Origin: Litomosoides sigmodontis
Taxonomy: Eukaryota; Nematoda; Chromadorea; Rhabditida; Onchocercidae
Length of the DNA: 64,000 nucleotides
Direction: 5' to 3'
Assembly (NCBI GenBank): GCA_963070105.1
Contig: OY718805.1
Location: 3,902,001 to 3,966,000, forward strand
Positions within the stretch are counted from its first letter, which is position 1. The number at the start of each line of letters is the position of its first letter. Shown one piece after another: positions 53,801 through 64,000 of this stretch. The position numbers and the translations under genes are program-made. Under the pieces are notes generated by a model. The model was not told where the DNA came from. It did not search any database and saw only the letters and a program-made list of their open reading frames with translations.

Positions 53801-56800
53801 AAAAAATCGGTAAGATAAAAGTGAATGAGTGTGCATCTGAATGAGCGGCTCTCACATACTTGAAGATCATTGACTGATAAGTTCATTATCCCAAATTCCC
53901 GTGTGAGTGTGAAATTATCAATTATGCGAAACCTTGATAAATAATGAAAATCGTGTTAATCTAATTAATATTGCGTTAATTGGGAAAAATTTGATGCGTT
54001 AGAGGAGTCACCGACGGATACTATTACAATTTCATCGTAAGTGACAGACGTTGACAAACGACCCGTTTTCTCGCAATTCACTTCGCTTCTTCCATCCTTC
54101 ACGGCACTCCTTTCACTGAGGCCCAGAATGCTTGCTATCTGTTGTGCTCAGTACCTTCCTCTCTCGTAGCACTCTCTCTCCGATCCTTCTGTTAGTGGAA
54201 CGGATCCATGAAAGCCTGTCCGTCTCAGTTTACTCAATCAGTGAAATTAAATTGCAAATTTTCACTTAAATTTGACATCCGATAATTGGTTTTATTGGTT
54301 TTCGTAATAATTGCTAAGAATTCAAAATGAGTGAAATGGATGATCATGTCAAAAGTTAAAGAGGTCATTTAGATTTGTATTTTAAACATTTGGGTAAGTG
54401 AAGTTGAATTAAAATAGCCTCCTGGCATTTTGATCAATTGGACCCTAAAATTTAATCGACAATTTTTAAATTCTTTTTTATAATTATCTTTTTTTTTGCT
54501 AATAATGTAGAGAACAATTTTTGTTCATTTTTTGTTAATATCATTTACTACTGTCTCATGCTCTCTTCGCCCTCTTCTTTTCTCTCCCTCTCTCTCCCTC
54601 TCCTTCTCTCTCCGCATTAAACTTTCTTGTTTTACTTTTTTCCATTCAAGGCCTCAATGGTTGATAAAAAAAAAGTCCTTTTTGACAGTTTAAACTGTCT
54701 AAAAAAATTTGCCCGAAATTCGTTGCCAGTAGTGCTGCTTGAAATAAAATCTCAACAATGTCGATCAGTCAGTCCTTTGCGTTAACCTTTGCAGACAACC
54801 TCGAAGCTGTGGTTTTAATGAACGCTAACACTGCTAATGTCAAATTAGCAAATGATTGGAGAAGTCTAATTAAATTGCTTAAAAATTGATGAAAATTTCG
54901 ATTGGTAGGTAACCTTTCGTAATGTGAAATTAGAATGTCTATCATTCAGCAAATTGGACGAAATGACAATCTTCAAATGAGCGGAATGAAAATGATTTAT
55001 TTAGGAATTTACAATTGCCGACGCTTTTTTTTCCCATTTTTATCAACTCATACAAAGCTCCTTTTCTCCTTACTTTAATTTACCTTTCGTCCCTAACAAC
55101 AAATGCAGAAAGATTGGAGCTAATAGTTTTTGCATTCTATTAATACCCGCAAAGTTCTACGTTAAATGGATTAGTCCAAAAGGGGCAATGTTTCTGATAA
55201 ACTATAAAGTTTCAGTGAGCACTGAAAACAAGCAAGCAGAAAACGAAAAAAGGTTGCAAAAACCGGAAGGATGAGATTGGCATACCTGTTAAGGTATACT
55301 TTGGCAATTCCATGGATATTTGGATTGCCGTCATCCTTAATTCCCGAAGTGTTGCAACCTTTGTCTTTAATAGTACCGCCACACTGCACAAAAATAGCTG
55401 TCATCAAATCTGTCCTTTCGCACGGTTAGTTCTAGCACACTGCTACACGAGCATTTTAAAATTTCACAAAAAACCCGATCCATAATCCTTTAATTAAAAG
55501 CAAAAGCATCAATTAACACATCGATGTTTGCAAAAAAAAAGACGAATTCTTCAAAAGAATGAAAAAATTTTTCAAATTACTCTCAGCTATATGTTAATTA
55601 TTTTTCCCATTTTTCTTTTTTTTTCAACTTAATACTCTTAAATTAACAAACAAATTAGTTTTTAGATTAAAAGTTCTTTCGCCAAAATTAAGAGAGAAAT
55701 TCAAATTGTGAAATTAGAAAAGAAAATGGTAGACGTTGAGCATTTCATTGAAAGTGTAAAGGGATACCTCACATAAATTACGTAAATGTATTTGAATTCA
55801 TATTATCCGACATCTCAACAAAGATGATTAGCAAAAAGTGAATTAATAGAATTTTGCTTTTGTTATAATTGACTGTGTTATCAGTTGGTGACGATATCTC
55901 AGCCTAACAGTTGTCAATGCGATAACTAATCAATTAATTGATTAATTAAAAAAGATTGAAAATTAAATGAGTAGCCGAAATTTATTGTAAATTTTCAGAT
56001 TCAATTAAGAATCAATAAGTTAGCAAATTAATTGAGAGAATTATTCATTTCTGCTGGCTCTATCTTTCTTTCTTTCTTTTTGTAGTCCAAAAAGATTTTG
56101 CTAGCGTTCAAGTGAACGAAATGAATGAATGAGTTGTAGCGTCCCGTGACGACCTGATTCGTACAGCGCAAATGAATTTTCGTATTGGCCTACAGAGTAC
56201 CGCCTGCTTTCGGTTAGAAAACAGTACCGATGAGAGGGATTCACTGTTCACCGATCTCCTCAACGCAAAGTAAGGTACTTTCAAATGTTACTGACCAATG
56301 AAGCATTATGATTGCAAGCATAAAATATTCGTTTATTTAATTAATTACGTGAGAATTGTATTTTCTCACTTTTTAAATGATTTAAAGCGAAAATTAATCC
56401 GAGAAAACGACGTGAAATATTTGCTTGGAAATTAGAAGTAAATTAAATTACGAAAGAGGACGAAAAAGAAGGAACGAAGGCAAACTGTTTGCTCACTCTG
56501 TAATTAATTAGGTTGAATTAAATGTATGATTTTAGAAGCCGTGATCAAGGATGGTTGCATACGCTGACATTATCACAACTGGAACACCACCATCCGATTT
56601 CTCAGCAATACGAATTTGCAATTCCGGAAGTGCGAACGTCATGTATTTGTGAGTGTGACGTAAATTCGGATGTGTGCTCAGCCAGGACATATTCGTTTAC
56701 TCATTGCGCCTACAACAACAACAACACACCGGTTAGTTTGCAATTACAGGTTATTTGCTTCTTCGACTTTTTCCGTTAACTTAGAAGGTTAGAAAATTTT

Positions 56801-59800
56801 ATTGACTTTTGCAATTTAAGAAGTGCTCGCAAATGACGTTTAAACGTTGAAATGTAAGCATTGAGGAATTTTTTCCTCGCATTTGTGCTGAGAGTGCAAA
56901 ATATTTGAGTGCATACAGTAACAGCAATGAAATCGATTATACAAAATTCAGCAAATTCCATCATTTCAAAATGCAACAGACAGTCTATGCGTGTCATTTC
57001 CGGTAGTGAATGGAAAAAAAAACTTGGTGAAATTTAAAAGTTGCAAAAACGTTGCAGTTAGCGTAAGAGGTGATATGAAAGGATTGCCAAGCCTATTAGA
57101 CAGTATTAGGTTACGTGTTGCGCCAATTAGAAATTATAGAGGACTAGTGATAGCTGGAAAAATCACTAGTCAAGATGAAGCAAGAGATCGGTGAAGCCAA
57201 TGAGGCCAGGCGCTATACTGTAAGAAGAGATGCGGATAGTCGCCAGGAGCTACCTCGGAGATGATAAAGGATGGATTATCCTGAGTGAACACTTAGGAGA
57301 GAAATATTTGATAAAATCAGCAGGCAGTCGTTTATTAGCTGAATGGGTGAATAACTATCGTCGGTATCGGCGAACGGTGCAAGTCCGGTTGGTCACGAAC
57401 GGAAAACACGGCCTGACGAAAAGATCCTTAATTCTTCTCCAAATTATTCGATGCTTAAATTTTATTGGAAACGAAATGTATGCGATAGAATGAGTGTTGT
57501 GATGAGACGACGCATGAATGTTATCAAAATTCATAAATCGAAAAGTTTTTGCAGTTATCGCAGGATAATTGCTTTCGAACGTTTCATCCAAATCAGGCAG
57601 ATACTGGATGTTCACCTGGCAGTCAGTCAAAGTTATGTTGCGAGGCGAGAAATTAATTCTTAATTTTTCGAACTAAGCTAACATTTTACCTTTTTTTTTT
57701 TTGAAAACGCCTATTGAAGATAGAATTTTGTTTTCTTCAATAAATGAAGCATATTGTTTGAGGAAGTTAAATTCGACAAAGTAATATTGAAGTGTTGGAA
57801 ATAAGTGAAATTTCTGCTTATTTACAATAAATTTACTTTTAAGGTAAGTTTTACGCCATACCAAAACAAGTCATACGTTGCGATGAAATTGGAGCAGCCG
57901 ACAACATTCGTTACTTTCAAGTATGTTGCATACGACTACATAGCTGGTCGATGGATCGAAAAGGACAAAAATACGATTCGAGTTGAAATTGACGGTCAAA
58001 CGCAGTGGCTCTTTTTGGATAGGTAATGCTTGGAAGCACATCGGTTTTAACTTTCGCTTTTTTGACAGTTTCAAAGTTGCAAAAGGATCGTTTGAGTCCT
58101 ATCCATTGCAATTTAGGTGGCGCAGAATGGAACTAGGCGTAAGTGCAGGTGGTCGGGCGAGTCATCAGCTTGAAACTGGCATGTATTTTGCGCCGCACAA
58201 TCCCAGTGGTAAAGTGGATGGATTGCGACAACAGATAATTAATGAGATTAATGAGAATAAGTGAGTTCCTTTTCAAGTTGCGAATCACTCTTCATTTGCC
58301 CTGAAATACTTTCTACTTTGTAGCTTCGAGAAATTGGGTTGGTTTCGCAAGGATGCATTGGGTCATTTTACTATACGAAATGGAAAGGTTAAAATTCAAC
58401 GCATACATTTGGGGAAGGTGGAAAATTGTAAAGATCAAAAGTCACAGAGTTTCCTCGATGCTCATCACTACGTCGACTTCAATGATCCTGAAGTTTGCAA
58501 TCTTTTTATTTCGTCCATATTTCAAAATATCGTTTTGAATTGGTGCATAATTCATCGGTCATTTCAAAATGACTCATTCATTTAATTGTAGTGAAATTCA
58601 AACTATCAATATTGCAATTAATTTGAGGTTAAAATTAGGTATTGTAAAATTTGATTAAAATTTATTTTTCATTTGAAAAAAGTTTACGATAACCTGAAAG
58701 AATTTGCCGTCATTAAATTTCAAGAATTCAAACAATTATGAATATAATGTGGAAAAATGAGTGGGGCAAATTTTGCTTATGAACTGAATACGTACGTGTT
58801 GTAGAATCCGGAACGTTTTGCTCTTGAAGCAGCTGTTGAGCGGATTTATCCGTGGATAAGAAGTGCTAGAGTGACGGATGGATCGACGAGACGTCACGTT
58901 GTGGTAACACATTCTGAGGGTACTAACGTAGAAATTGCACTACAAGTATGCTTTAATTGTTTAAATTTTCACAATCCTCAAATTGAGCTTGTTAGAATTG
59001 AGAAATTAAAAGTTTAAAATTTAGCTTCACGAAGACACATACAGCTTATCATTCGTGCATGACTTCTCCAAAATGGATGATTTTTCGGGTACTGTAATTG
59101 TTGACTTCAAATCGAACCGTTTCTTCAATCTAACTGTGTACAATGCTACCGGTATCATACACGGTACGGTGAAGAAGACAACCGACAAAAGTAGCACTGA
59201 CGAATTTCAGTAGGCCTTTTTTTTATGCAATATTTTAGGATAAACATGACGATGAAATTTTTTTATTTAATAAAAATTAAATGGACACAAATATAAATTT
59301 CATTCACTAATTCATGCATTATTTCTAAGGTATTAAATTTTAATAAATTAAAAAGAAAGTGGGAAAAATTTTTTTTTAATTATTGAAAATGATGATGTGA
59401 TATCTGTTCAATTCATTACACTAATACTTAGAGAGTATTGCTTGACGGTAACTTAGAAATGACAGTAATTTTAGTTTCACAACTTATATTGGTGACATGC
59501 GAGGTGCTAATAAAACTCTTATCATACCTCTTCCTGCACTGATCGACGGCGGCGATCGTATGATTTGTCTTCACGCAGACAACGATAATTCCAGTGAGGA
59601 AGAAATCTGTCGAATAATTGTATTTAAAGAAATTGCTCTTGAGGTAACTCATTCCTGACAGTAATTAGTTAACGGTTATATGACCAGTGGCTATCACCTT
59701 ATCACATGATCGTGTGATATTAGGAAGGAGAAAGTTGGAGATCATCTAGCCTCTGCAAGAGTGCATTTGATTGATTGCAAATTACAGATCAATTTGCTGG

Positions 59801-60099
59801 AAAATACCTGGAAGGAAATTGATGGTCATTGTCCACAATGTAACAAATTAACGGTGGGAGGCTTTCTGAGCAATTTCAATCCTGTCAACTGGGCGAACGG
59901 TATTTCGTCCATTTCAAATTTTGTTATGATGATAACCGATGTTATTATTTATATAATTTTACTGCTTGTTATTTACTTCGTATTGACCAGGTGCTTAATA
60001 CCCTGTTGTAGATGTGCCTTTTGTTTTCCAGCGGGTCCATCGTGTTGTAGCTTTAGGTCACAAAAGTGTTGTAAATCAAAGAATGCACAGCATCACTAA
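48496..60099 (+). CDS. EFF-1/AFF-1-type cell-cell fusogen (class II fold family), membrane glycoprotein
   Basis: Homologues in C. elegans fuse somatic cells. Exons 48496-49010, 49505-49623, 56167-56269, 56536-56731, 57555-57644, 57844-58022, 58069-58260, 58324-58492, 58805-58945, 59025-59209, 59475-59643, 59728-60099; up to 809 codons. A secretion-type hydrophobic stretch (RLFLTLIIIILAPSLSA, about residues 67-83) is followed by a Cys-rich ectodomain: RTSCICECDVNSDVC, SKLCCEVSFTPYQNKSYVAM, KLEQPTTFVTF. Then come GHCPQC, a membrane helix about 751-773, and a 36-residue tail with nine Cys. The family call rests on my memory of the family's Cys pattern and architecture. The real start may be a Met after 48496, because the first 60 residues are AT-biased. 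The first two exons are assigned by phase (2 then 1; 1 then 2) and similarity; they are less certain than the rest. The exon at 57644 ends in a GC donor. Confidence 0.72.
49853..49911. repeat. Polypurine GA/GGA tract
   Basis: An almost pure run of A and G over about 59 bp, including (AG)n and GGA-rich parts. Confidence 0.95.
50801..50846. repeat. (CTTA)n tetranucleotide microsatellite
   Basis: About eleven uninterrupted CTTA units. Confidence 0.97.
55286..55383 (-). CDS. Lone exon candidate, minus strand, unknown protein
   Basis: A 98-nt open stretch bounded by acceptor TTTTTGTGCAG and donor AG|GTATGCC on the minus strand. It reads CGGTIKDKGCNTSGI followed by KDDGNPNIHGIAKVYLNR, which looks more like real protein than its AT-rich surroundings. 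I do not recognise it and found no partner exon. It would be nested antisense in the fusogen intron. It may be chance. Confidence 0.25.
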
Positions 60100-60422
60100 C
60101 GTAACCAATGAAATTTCAAATCATTGTAAATATGATCAAAAAAAAAATCACTTTTCTATACTTTGGACTTTATACTTCCGGTGCTGATCCCTCCTCAAAA
60201 GCCTATTTCATTGACCTTTAACTTTTCAAATTGGGAAAGAAAATTTCGGCAACAATGAAAAATGTTAAATTGCGAATAAATTAATAATACGACATATAAG
60301 TGCACTTGTATTTTTTTGTGATAACCTAAAAATCGCCTAACGTAATTGTGACGTGCGTGATATTAACTGCGGGTACTAATTATTTAATTGTTTCGTCTCA
60401 CATTGCTTCCATTGCTGCTGCT

Positions 60423-60460
<38 letters not shown>

Positions 60461-62423
60461 AGCTGTCGTTGTTGCTGTCGTTGTTGTCGCTATTCTGTGA
60501 TTCATCAAAGTGCCTAATATTTCTGCTTATCGCTGTGTTCTTACCGCCAAAGTTGCCTTCTTTAATTGTCAAAAGATTTCTTTCACTAAAATTTCAAAAC
60601 AATTCGAATTGTCTTTTGCTATTATTCAACAAAAGCTCTGATCATAAAGCCTTAACACTTGACAAGTGAATATTAAAATTCCCTATCAATTGGAACATCA
60701 CCAATTAAATTTCCGTTCATTACTACGTTTGTGTTTGAAATAAAACCGATAAAAATTCAAATTTCGTTGAGTTTGTTTGACGCTAAATTATCAAATTTCA
60801 AACTCTTTTTAATTAAATAATTTCTTTCAAACCAAGTCAAAGTGCTTTTTCAAGCGAGAAATTACGATATATCAGAAATTTATAAACTACTGGAAATAAT
60901 TTTTTTAGTTGGACGATTGGATGACATTAATAATAATAAGTAATAATTATAAGCAATAATAATAAGTAACAATAAAATAAGTAACAATAATAAGTAATAA
61001 CAATAATAGTAATAGTAATAATAGTAATCACTTGAAATATGAAGTTCCTCCTACTCGCCTAATAAATCACTTTTCAGGCGAACTTTAAGGTGTTTCTTTG
61101 TAATTGTAAACTAATATCCCTCATATTTTCAAACTTGACATTTTCGGTCTAACTGAGTTTAATTTTATTTAACGTATAATTTGGTTAAATTAAAGCCCGC
61201 ACCACCAAGAGTTCTACAACCCTACTGGCACGGCTTTAAAACCTAAAGTGTAATTTCTATTAAAAATAATGTTCTATATATTCATGCGCATTCATTAAAC
61301 GTAAACGCTGCAGCGAAATTAACGAATAATTTATTAGTAATTGAAATTGAAATTTAATTTCATAGAAATAAGCGACAGGGAACAGTTCATATTACATCCA
61401 TATTATGCCGTCGTCATATAATCATAGTTATGATTTCTAACTCTCATAGATAAGCTTAGCTTTCCGCAGATAATACCGCAAAGTTTAAGTGTTGCGAAAG
61501 GCCTTGCAAGACCGGTATTTTCAATGATAAGCTTTTTTTTTATACCACACATTTCTTGTGGTAAATGTGAAAAGTTTGAAATTATCATTTCCCATTGATA
61601 TTGATATTAACGGACTTTGTTTTCTGCTCAATTTCACTTCACAACAACGAGACAATGCTACGAGCAAATTTCAAACAATTCAAAAATCCATTAGTTAAAA
61701 AATCAACGGGAAGCAATGCGTGCTACATAATTCCTATTTCAACTAATTCAAAAATTCGTTTCATATTCTGAGGTATAACATTTTAGTTTACTAGCTACAT
61801 GAATGGATGTAAATTTTTGAAGCGATTTAAATGTATGAAATTCTTTGGTAAAACTTAAATAAATCCCTAAAAAGAGAAAGGAAGAAATTGATGGTTATGC
61901 TAATCCAAAATTTTTGTCAATGCGCTGAAAATGTTCAATTCAAATGTGCAATCTTATTAATTTGCCTTTAAAAGATATGTTCATAGAAGTGTAAAGTACG
62001 TTTCATATTTTTAGATGTAAAAGAAAGAGAAAAAGAAAAAAAGAAAAGAAATTTGGGCTGATACGGAAGAGATGTGAAAAGATATAGCGCAAACTTATAA
62101 ATCCCATAATCTTAAATGAAATCTTAAATTCAAATCGCGCAAATTTTTATGCAAACACTAACTCAAAAATTTTCGAAACTTTTTTTCAAATTAAATTTTT
62201 TACAAATAGAAGAAGAAATCGAACAGTACAAAATGAAATTTGATCTTTCGCGTACTTTTTCAAGTTTTAAATTTTGCTATCATCTAAGAGATCACAAATC
62301 TTATGCAAATGTTTGATGAAGTTTTTCTCTTCTCTGATCCAGTTCGGATGAATGTAACAAATTGAACGATGAAGTTTTGAATTTCGAATTTTCCGTAATA
62401 GTCCTAGGCGTACAACTAATGAA
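60100..62423. other. Intergenic, convergent 3' ends, simple repeats
   Basis: Lies between the fusogen stop and the globin stop. It contains a TTG tract (60424-60460) and a TAA/GTAA-rich repeat region (about 60927-61028). No exons recognised. Minus-strand Asn-rich reading frames are translations of the TTG repeat. Confidence 0.55.
60424..60460. repeat. (TTG)n microsatellite
   Basis: About twelve TTG units, continuing as imperfect CTG/TCG/TTG triplets to about 60490. Confidence 0.95.
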
Positions 62424-63882
62424 TTAAGCTTTTGTGCGCCGACGACCGCTTAGCTGCTCCTGCACTCGCGTCTTATAGCCGTCACGCATGAAACTGACAA
62501 AGAAAGCAAAAAATTTTTTGCAAATTGCCGAAATTTCACGCTCCTCTCGTTCCGGATGCGCTTCTACGATTATGTGAATTAAATTGCCCTGTAAAAAAAG
62601 TTCAAAATATCTCTCAGCGAGTCCGAAGGATGAAAAAAAGTTAATCAAAAGAAAATGGAAATGAGAAATTCGCTGCTAGAGGAAAAAAGAATTAAAAAGA
62701 GAAGGGGCAAAGCAGACAGGAAAAATTGAATGGAGAAATTATGATATTTTCAGGGTAAAGCCAATTTTTTTCTCCCTCCCTCCCTCCCTCCCCCTCTCTC
62801 TCTCTCTTTCTCTTTCTCTTCCTTTTTCTCTAGTGAATGTTTACAACATTCTAGTAGCATCAAATTCTTACCAGAAAAATATCCCAAAAATTCGTATGAA
62901 AATTATCAATAAGTACATGCCTAGCACCAAGCTTGCGACACGCTTCGGCTACCTGAAATGTTCACTTCTCAGCTAATCAGATAAGCAAGTATGATGATAA
63001 TTGAAATGAAATAATTTAAATGTTACTTTTATGATAATCTCTGAAACGAGCAATGTTTTGCCTAACATTTGTTATTTGCTTGAATTATTTCCAACGCGAA
63101 TTTCAGTTGGCGCAAAAAGTTCTTTTTTTGTTCTTTTTTTTTACAAAGAGAGAGAGAATTTATGAATTTGTGGCGAATTTTACTTCGAAGCGTCGAAATG
63201 AAAGTATCTAAAAGTTTGCAAATTAGTTTCGTTTGTTTGCTAAACGATCCGAGAGAAGATGATTATTATTTATCGGACATTGAAAATAACATTTTTTTTT
63301 TAAGTTTGAATTTTAATAGGAACTATTAAAATTTTTTCATTAATTTTATCAAATCTTTTTTTCTTGGGTTTGTACGGAGAGTTAATTTTTTTCTAGAGAA
63401 TTTATGAATTTTAAATGAATTTTGCTCAGGAGCATCCGAATGCATTCAAAAATTTGCAAATTAGACTCATAAAAGATAAAAGCAGGGATGAACTTAGCTG
63501 TATGAAAAATTCAATAGCTTATAATTTGTTGAAATTAAAAGAAAAAAAAATTTGAAGTTAGCTTACCTTGCTATCATTGCAGCGAAATTCGATAATAAGT
63601 TTATCAACGAAATCCTCAATATACGGTGATAGTGAAATGAAACTTCCGTTAGTGGCCGGATCCTCATCCTCTCGCAGACCGGTTGCCTTCTGAAGAATGC
63701 GTAAATGCAAAAGTTGCGGCGTATTTCACGTGATTTTTGACGAATAAGTGAAACAAGTTGACTTGAACTTCAATAGTTAAATTACAATGATTTTGATCAC
63801 GAAACGAACTTTAATGTTGACGCTCGTACTTGCTGATTTTATCCACGCTCTCAGGAATAAATCAGGATTTTTTTCTTTCAAT
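62424..63882 (-). CDS. Globin, 3' part; 5' end beyond the right edge
   Basis: Heme-binding globin of the nematode type. Visible exons in transcript order are 63882-63810, 63689-63567, 62952-62872 and 62588-62424, about 146 residues, with all phases consistent. The first reads LKEKNPDLFLRAWIKSA (helix B/C region by analogy). The second contains SPYIEDFVDK (helix E region). The third has ACRKLGARHV, aligning with the neuroglobin LGRKH segment whose His is the proximal heme ligand, and NFWDIFL. The fourth covers helices G and H (ICKKFFAFFVSFMRDGYKTR) and ends in a basic RRRTKA tail. The first exon's donor is GTTCGT. C. elegans has over 30 globins, so I assign no orthologue. Confidence 0.78.
62769..62832. 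repeat. Polypyrimidine CCCT/CT tract
   Basis: A T/C-only stretch with CCCT then CT repeats, inside the last intron of the globin gene. Confidence 0.95.
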
Positions 63883-64000
63883 CTAAAAGTGAAATTTTAA
63901 ATTCGGCAATTAATGCAATTTATTGTAAAATGAGAAGGGTTGTTTCCATGCATTTAGCATATGTTAAGTGAAATTCATTGTTGTAAGCTTAAACAAAAAA

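Larger units (their letters stand above)
49624..56166 (+). other. 6.5-kb intron of the fusogen gene, repeat-rich
   Basis: If the first two exons are right, this is by far the longest intron in the window. It holds many simple repeats: a purine tract 49853-49911, an ACTT tract 50801-50846, GA repeats near 50323-50352, a TTA-rich stretch 51827-51880 and CT tracts near 52515-52540 and 54580-54612. No convincing plus-strand exon lies inside. One minus-strand exon candidate is listed separately. The DNA at about 54050-54240 is less AT-rich than its surroundings, but no frame stands out. Confidence 0.5.

Noticed and set aside
56991..57663. Three overlapping plus-strand ORFs, some with Arg/Lys-rich content
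   Set aside because: They lie in the intron between the fusogen exons at 56731 and 57555, or overlap the latter in another frame. The short Cys-rich exon at 57555-57644 gives the phase-correct, family-like join instead.
60384..60572. Asn-rich minus-strand ORF
   Set aside because: Translation of the TTG microsatellite.

Overview
This is eukaryotic genomic DNA, most probably from a filarial or other spirurid nematode. The DNA is AT-rich and its genes are broken into many 70-220 nt exons. Introns run from about 60 nt to several kb and mostly end in TTTTAG or TTTCAG. One gene belongs to the EFF-1/AFF-1 cell-fusion family, known mainly from nematodes. The species call is inference. There are no tRNAs, rRNAs, CRISPR arrays or transposon ORFs that I can recognise. 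I built the gene models by hand from reading frame, splice sites, intron phase and remembered family alignments. Every exon length in the main models agrees with its splice phases.

Layout, left to right. (1) 255-6261 (+): 3' part of a USP25/28-type deubiquitinase. (2) 6935-7335 (+): an unrecognised two-exon protein of about 81 aa with hydrophobic segments. (3) 8065-10888 (-): a complete SQV-7/SLC35D-type nucleotide-sugar transporter. (4) 12297-24220 (-): a complete 26-exon DENND5 (Rab6IP1) homologue with possible alternative exons in a 2.4 kb intron. (5) 25383-27881 (-): a Transformer-2 type SR splicing factor. (6) 29358-33084 (-): a seven-finger zinc-finger protein. (7) 34426-37649 (+): an SPOP-type MATH-BTB Cullin-3 adaptor. 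(8) 39506-43782 (+): very-long-chain acyl-CoA dehydrogenase. (9) 44711-47414 (+): a MaoC-type enoyl-CoA hydratase 2. (10) 48496-60099 (+): an EFF-1/AFF-1-type cell-cell fusogen with a 6.5 kb intron. (11) 62424-63882 (-): 3' part of a globin, running off the right edge.

Most neighbours are unrelated housekeeping or regulatory genes. The exception is the same-strand pair of acyl-CoA dehydrogenase and MaoC hydratase, both fatty-acid beta-oxidation enzymes. As I recall, their C. elegans homologues acdh-12 and maoc-1 carry E04F6 clone names and so are also close together.

The most interesting signals are: the fusogen gene; non-GT splice donors in three genes (GC-AG in the deubiquitinase and the fusogen, apparent AT-AG in the sugar transporter); intronic alternative exons in the DENND5 gene; and a one-residue insertion beside the catalytic Asp of the hydratase. 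I saw no evidence of a wholly new biological system.
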